Source of the DNA: Planctomycetes bacterium UBA2386
GTDB lineage: Bacteria > Planctomycetota > UBA1135 > UBA2386
DNA length: 36,883 bases
NCBI GenBank assembly: GCA_002343845.1
Contig: DDSQ01000127.1
Span: 1 to 36,883, forward strand
Direction: 5' to 3'
Position numbers and translations under genes: made by a program. Below the pieces are notes generated by a model, which did no database searches, was not told the origin of the DNA, and saw only the letters and a list, made by a program, of their open reading frames with translations. This document shows positions 35,583-36,883 of the stretch, piece after piece. The stretch's first letter is position 1. Every line of letters begins with the position of its first letter.

Positions 35583-36178
35583 GGCAGCGGTCGCCGCCCT
35601 TCGATCGCGTCCGCGAGAATCGAAGCGCTGACCTGCGCGATCGACGAACCGGCGGGCAAGCCGCGCGCGAGCCGGGTCACCTTCGTCCCGAGCGGCGCCA
35701 GTTGCTCGGCGAGCACGGCCGCGGTGCCTTCGCCCTCGAGGTCGGGATTGGTCGCCAGACACACCTCGGCGAAGCCACCGTCCCGCACGCGCGTGACGAG
35801 CGATGCCGTGGTCAAGTCCTCGGGCCGAATGCCCTCGAGCTGCGAGAGCCGACCCTGCAGCACGTGGTAGAGGCCGCGGTAGCCGACGTCTTCGAAGCGC
35901 GCGACCTCGCGCGGGTCCTCGACGACGAGCAACATCGAACGGTCGCGTGCCGGATCGGCGCAGACGCTGCACGGATCCTGCGCATCGAGCTGGAAGCAAT
36001 GCCGGCACGACTTCACGGCCGCGCGCACCTCCTCGATCGCGCGCGCGAGCTGCAGCGCCTCGGCGCTGTCGATGCGCAGCAGGTGGAACGCGAGCCGCTC
36101 GGCGGTCTTCGGCCCGATGCCCGGCAAGCGCTGCAGCGCGGTGATCAGTGCTTCGATCGTGCGGTCGCGGTGGGCCAT
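35579..36178 (-). CDS. recR: Recombination mediator protein RecR
   Basis: RecR acts with RecF/RecO in loading RecA at DNA gaps. It is 199 aa, as usual. The N-terminal HhH segment is RLPGIGPKTAERLAFHLLR. The zinc finger is CRHCFQLDAQDPCSVC (C58, C61, C70, C73). The Toprim domain follows, with LLVVEDPREVARFE and the C-terminal Walker-like LARGLPAGSSIAQVSASILADA. The start is the ATG at 36178. The order ybaB-recR is conserved in many bacteria. It lies 16 bases after ybaB and is coupled to hrpB. Confidence 0.96.
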   Translation of the reverse strand: MAHRDRTIEALITALQRLPGIGPKTAERLAFHLLRIDSAEALQLARAIEEVRAAVKSCRHCFQLDAQDPCSVCADPARDRSMLLVVEDPREVARFEDVGYRGLYHVLQGRLSQLEGIRPEDLTTASLVTRVRDGGFAEVCLATNPDLEGEGTAAVLAEQLAPLGTKVTRLARGLPAGSSIAQVSASILADAIEGRRPLP

Positions 36179-36194
36179 GCCGACCGGTGCAGGC

Positions 36195-36521
36195 TCAGAA
36201 GCCCATGCCCGGCAGGTTGAGGCCGCCGGTCACCTTCGCCATTTCGCGGTCGCGCAGTTCCTTCGCCGCCGCCAAGGCCTGGCGCACCGCTGCGGTCACC
36301 AGGTCCTCGAGCGTGTCGACGTCGGCCGGGTCGACCGCGGCCTTCTGGATCTTGACCGCCTGCAGTTCCTGGTTGCCGTTGACGTAGGCCTTGACCGCGC
36401 CGCCGCCGGCCGAACCTTCGAGGATGCGCTCGTTGAGCGAACGCGTGGCGTCCTGCATGCGCCGCTGCATGTCCTGCGCCTGCTTGAGCAGGCTCTGCAT
36501 GTCGCCGAATCCGGTACCCAT
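36195..36521 (-). CDS. ybaB: YbaB/EbfC-family nucleoid-associated protein
   Basis: This 108-aa DNA-binding protein is conserved upstream of recR. It reads MGTGFGDMQSLLKQAQDMQR, the usual N-terminal helix, then ILEGSAGGGAVKAYVNGNQ, the G-x-V-x-V-x-x-N-G signature, and DLVTAAVRQALAAAKELRD in the C-terminal helix, ending LNLPGMGF. GGAG six bases upstream of the ATG (36521) supports the start. It dimerises and binds nucleoid DNA; no further function is known. It lies 16 bases from recR, clearly one operon. Confidence 0.95.
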   Translation of the reverse strand: MGTGFGDMQSLLKQAQDMQRRMQDATRSLNERILEGSAGGGAVKAYVNGNQELQAVKIQKAAVDPADVDTLEDLVTAAVRQALAAAKELRDREMAKVTGGLNLPGMGF

Positions 36522-36580
36522 GGTGTGCTCCGGTCCCGATCATGCCTCCGATCGGGTGCTGCCGCCACGACGCGGACCGT

Positions 36581-36883
36581 TCACTCTTGGAGGTTCGGCG
36601 GCGGCTCGTCCAGGGGCGCGCCGTCGTCGTCGGCCTTGCCGCGGCCCAGGCCGTCGGCGTTGAGCTCGCCGGGGTCGGCGTTGGCGAGGTCGCCGCGGCC
36701 CAGGTAGCTGACCCCCAGTTCGCGGAACACGTAGTCGAGGATCGAGGTCGCCGACTTGACCGAGTCGTTGCCCGTCACCGGCCCGGCCGGTTCGAAACGG
36801 GTGAAGACAAAGGCGTCGACGAACTCGTCCAGCGGCACGCCGTACTGCAGCCCGATCGAGATCGAGACCGCGAAGTTGTTCAT
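36581..36883 (-). CDS. nrdJ: Vitamin B12-dependent ribonucleotide reductase, C-terminal part (5' end beyond window)
   Basis: The visible 100 codons read [56 protein letters not shown] and [14 protein letters not shown], which match the C-terminal domain of class II (adenosylcobalamin-dependent) NrdJ. This enzyme reduces ribonucleotides for DNA synthesis without oxygen dependence. The Met at 36883 is an internal residue, and the gene continues past the right edge. The last residues are acidic and Pro-rich ([13 protein letters not shown]), with no Cys pair visible in this part. The gap to ybaB (36522-36580) is 59 bases. Confidence 0.9.
   Translation of the reverse strand: MNNFAVSISIGLQYGVPLDEFVDAFVFTRFEPAGPVTGNDSVKSATSILDYVFRELGVSYLGRGDLANADPGELNADGLGRGKADDDGAPLDEPPPNLQE

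Overview
This is a high-GC chromosomal window from a Gram-negative-type bacterium. It is nearly fully coding and most genes lie on the minus strand. I lean towards Planctomycetota or a close relative. The reasons are the B12-dependent ribonucleotide reductase C-terminus, large families of secreted proteins of unknown function, an HtrA-type giant with degenerate protease copies, weak Shine-Dalgarno sites, frequent GTG starts and very high G+C. No rRNA, 16S or other decisive marker is present, so the lineage is an inference. I see no tRNA, rRNA, CRISPR array, integrase, transposase or phage gene.

Layout, left to right. 1-2940: a thioredoxin with a C-terminal extension (cut by the window edge) is coupled to lon protease. 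2941-3362: a non-coding stretch upstream of lon holds two tandem copies of a structured element. Each copy is a three-way junction with a conserved 15-nt loop, and the pair ends at a U-run. This is the most novel-looking thing here. 3363-7223: a secreted protein of unknown function, a GAF/AAA+/Fis sigma-54 activator, and a NifU-like protein lacking its third cysteine. 7318-9585: a small lipoprotein, lysA, and a FliA/WhiG-type sigma factor. 9818-14231: housekeeping genes ybeY-phoH, then cdsA-uppS-purA in overlapping units. 14339-19741: a plus-strand HTH/TPR-like orphan, a lipoprotein overlapping a lone hydantoinase-B gene, a glycine-rich secreted coiled-coil protein, a tiny plus-strand ORF, and an isopropylmalate/isocitrate dehydrogenase family gene.

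19951-27246: an envelope-protein block. It holds a secreted CAP-domain protein, a 971-residue protein with three tandem trypsin-like domains of which only the third has an intact triad, a secreted protein with eight CxxC pairs, and a coiled-coil/pseudo-receiver-DUF3052 gene pair. 27327-36883: an RlmI-like methyltransferase, a second large secreted protein resembling the one at 3363-5105, truA, an Ala/Pro-repeat membrane protein coupled to rpoN, hrpB, recR, ybaB, and the 3' end of a B12-dependent ribonucleotide reductase.

How it fits together. Start-stop overlaps of 1-4 nt (ATGA, GTGA, TGATG) tie several pairs into translationally coupled units: lon-trx, phoH-ybeY, purA-uppS-cdsA, rpoN-31078, recR-hrpB and the 27004/26210 pair. 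Themes are proteostasis (Lon, thioredoxin, HtrA-like, DnaJ-type zinc motifs), sigma-54 regulation (rpoN plus an activator) and envelope biogenesis (uppS, cdsA, lipoproteins). Several convergent gene pairs are separated by compact hairpins, one of which contains both stop codons.
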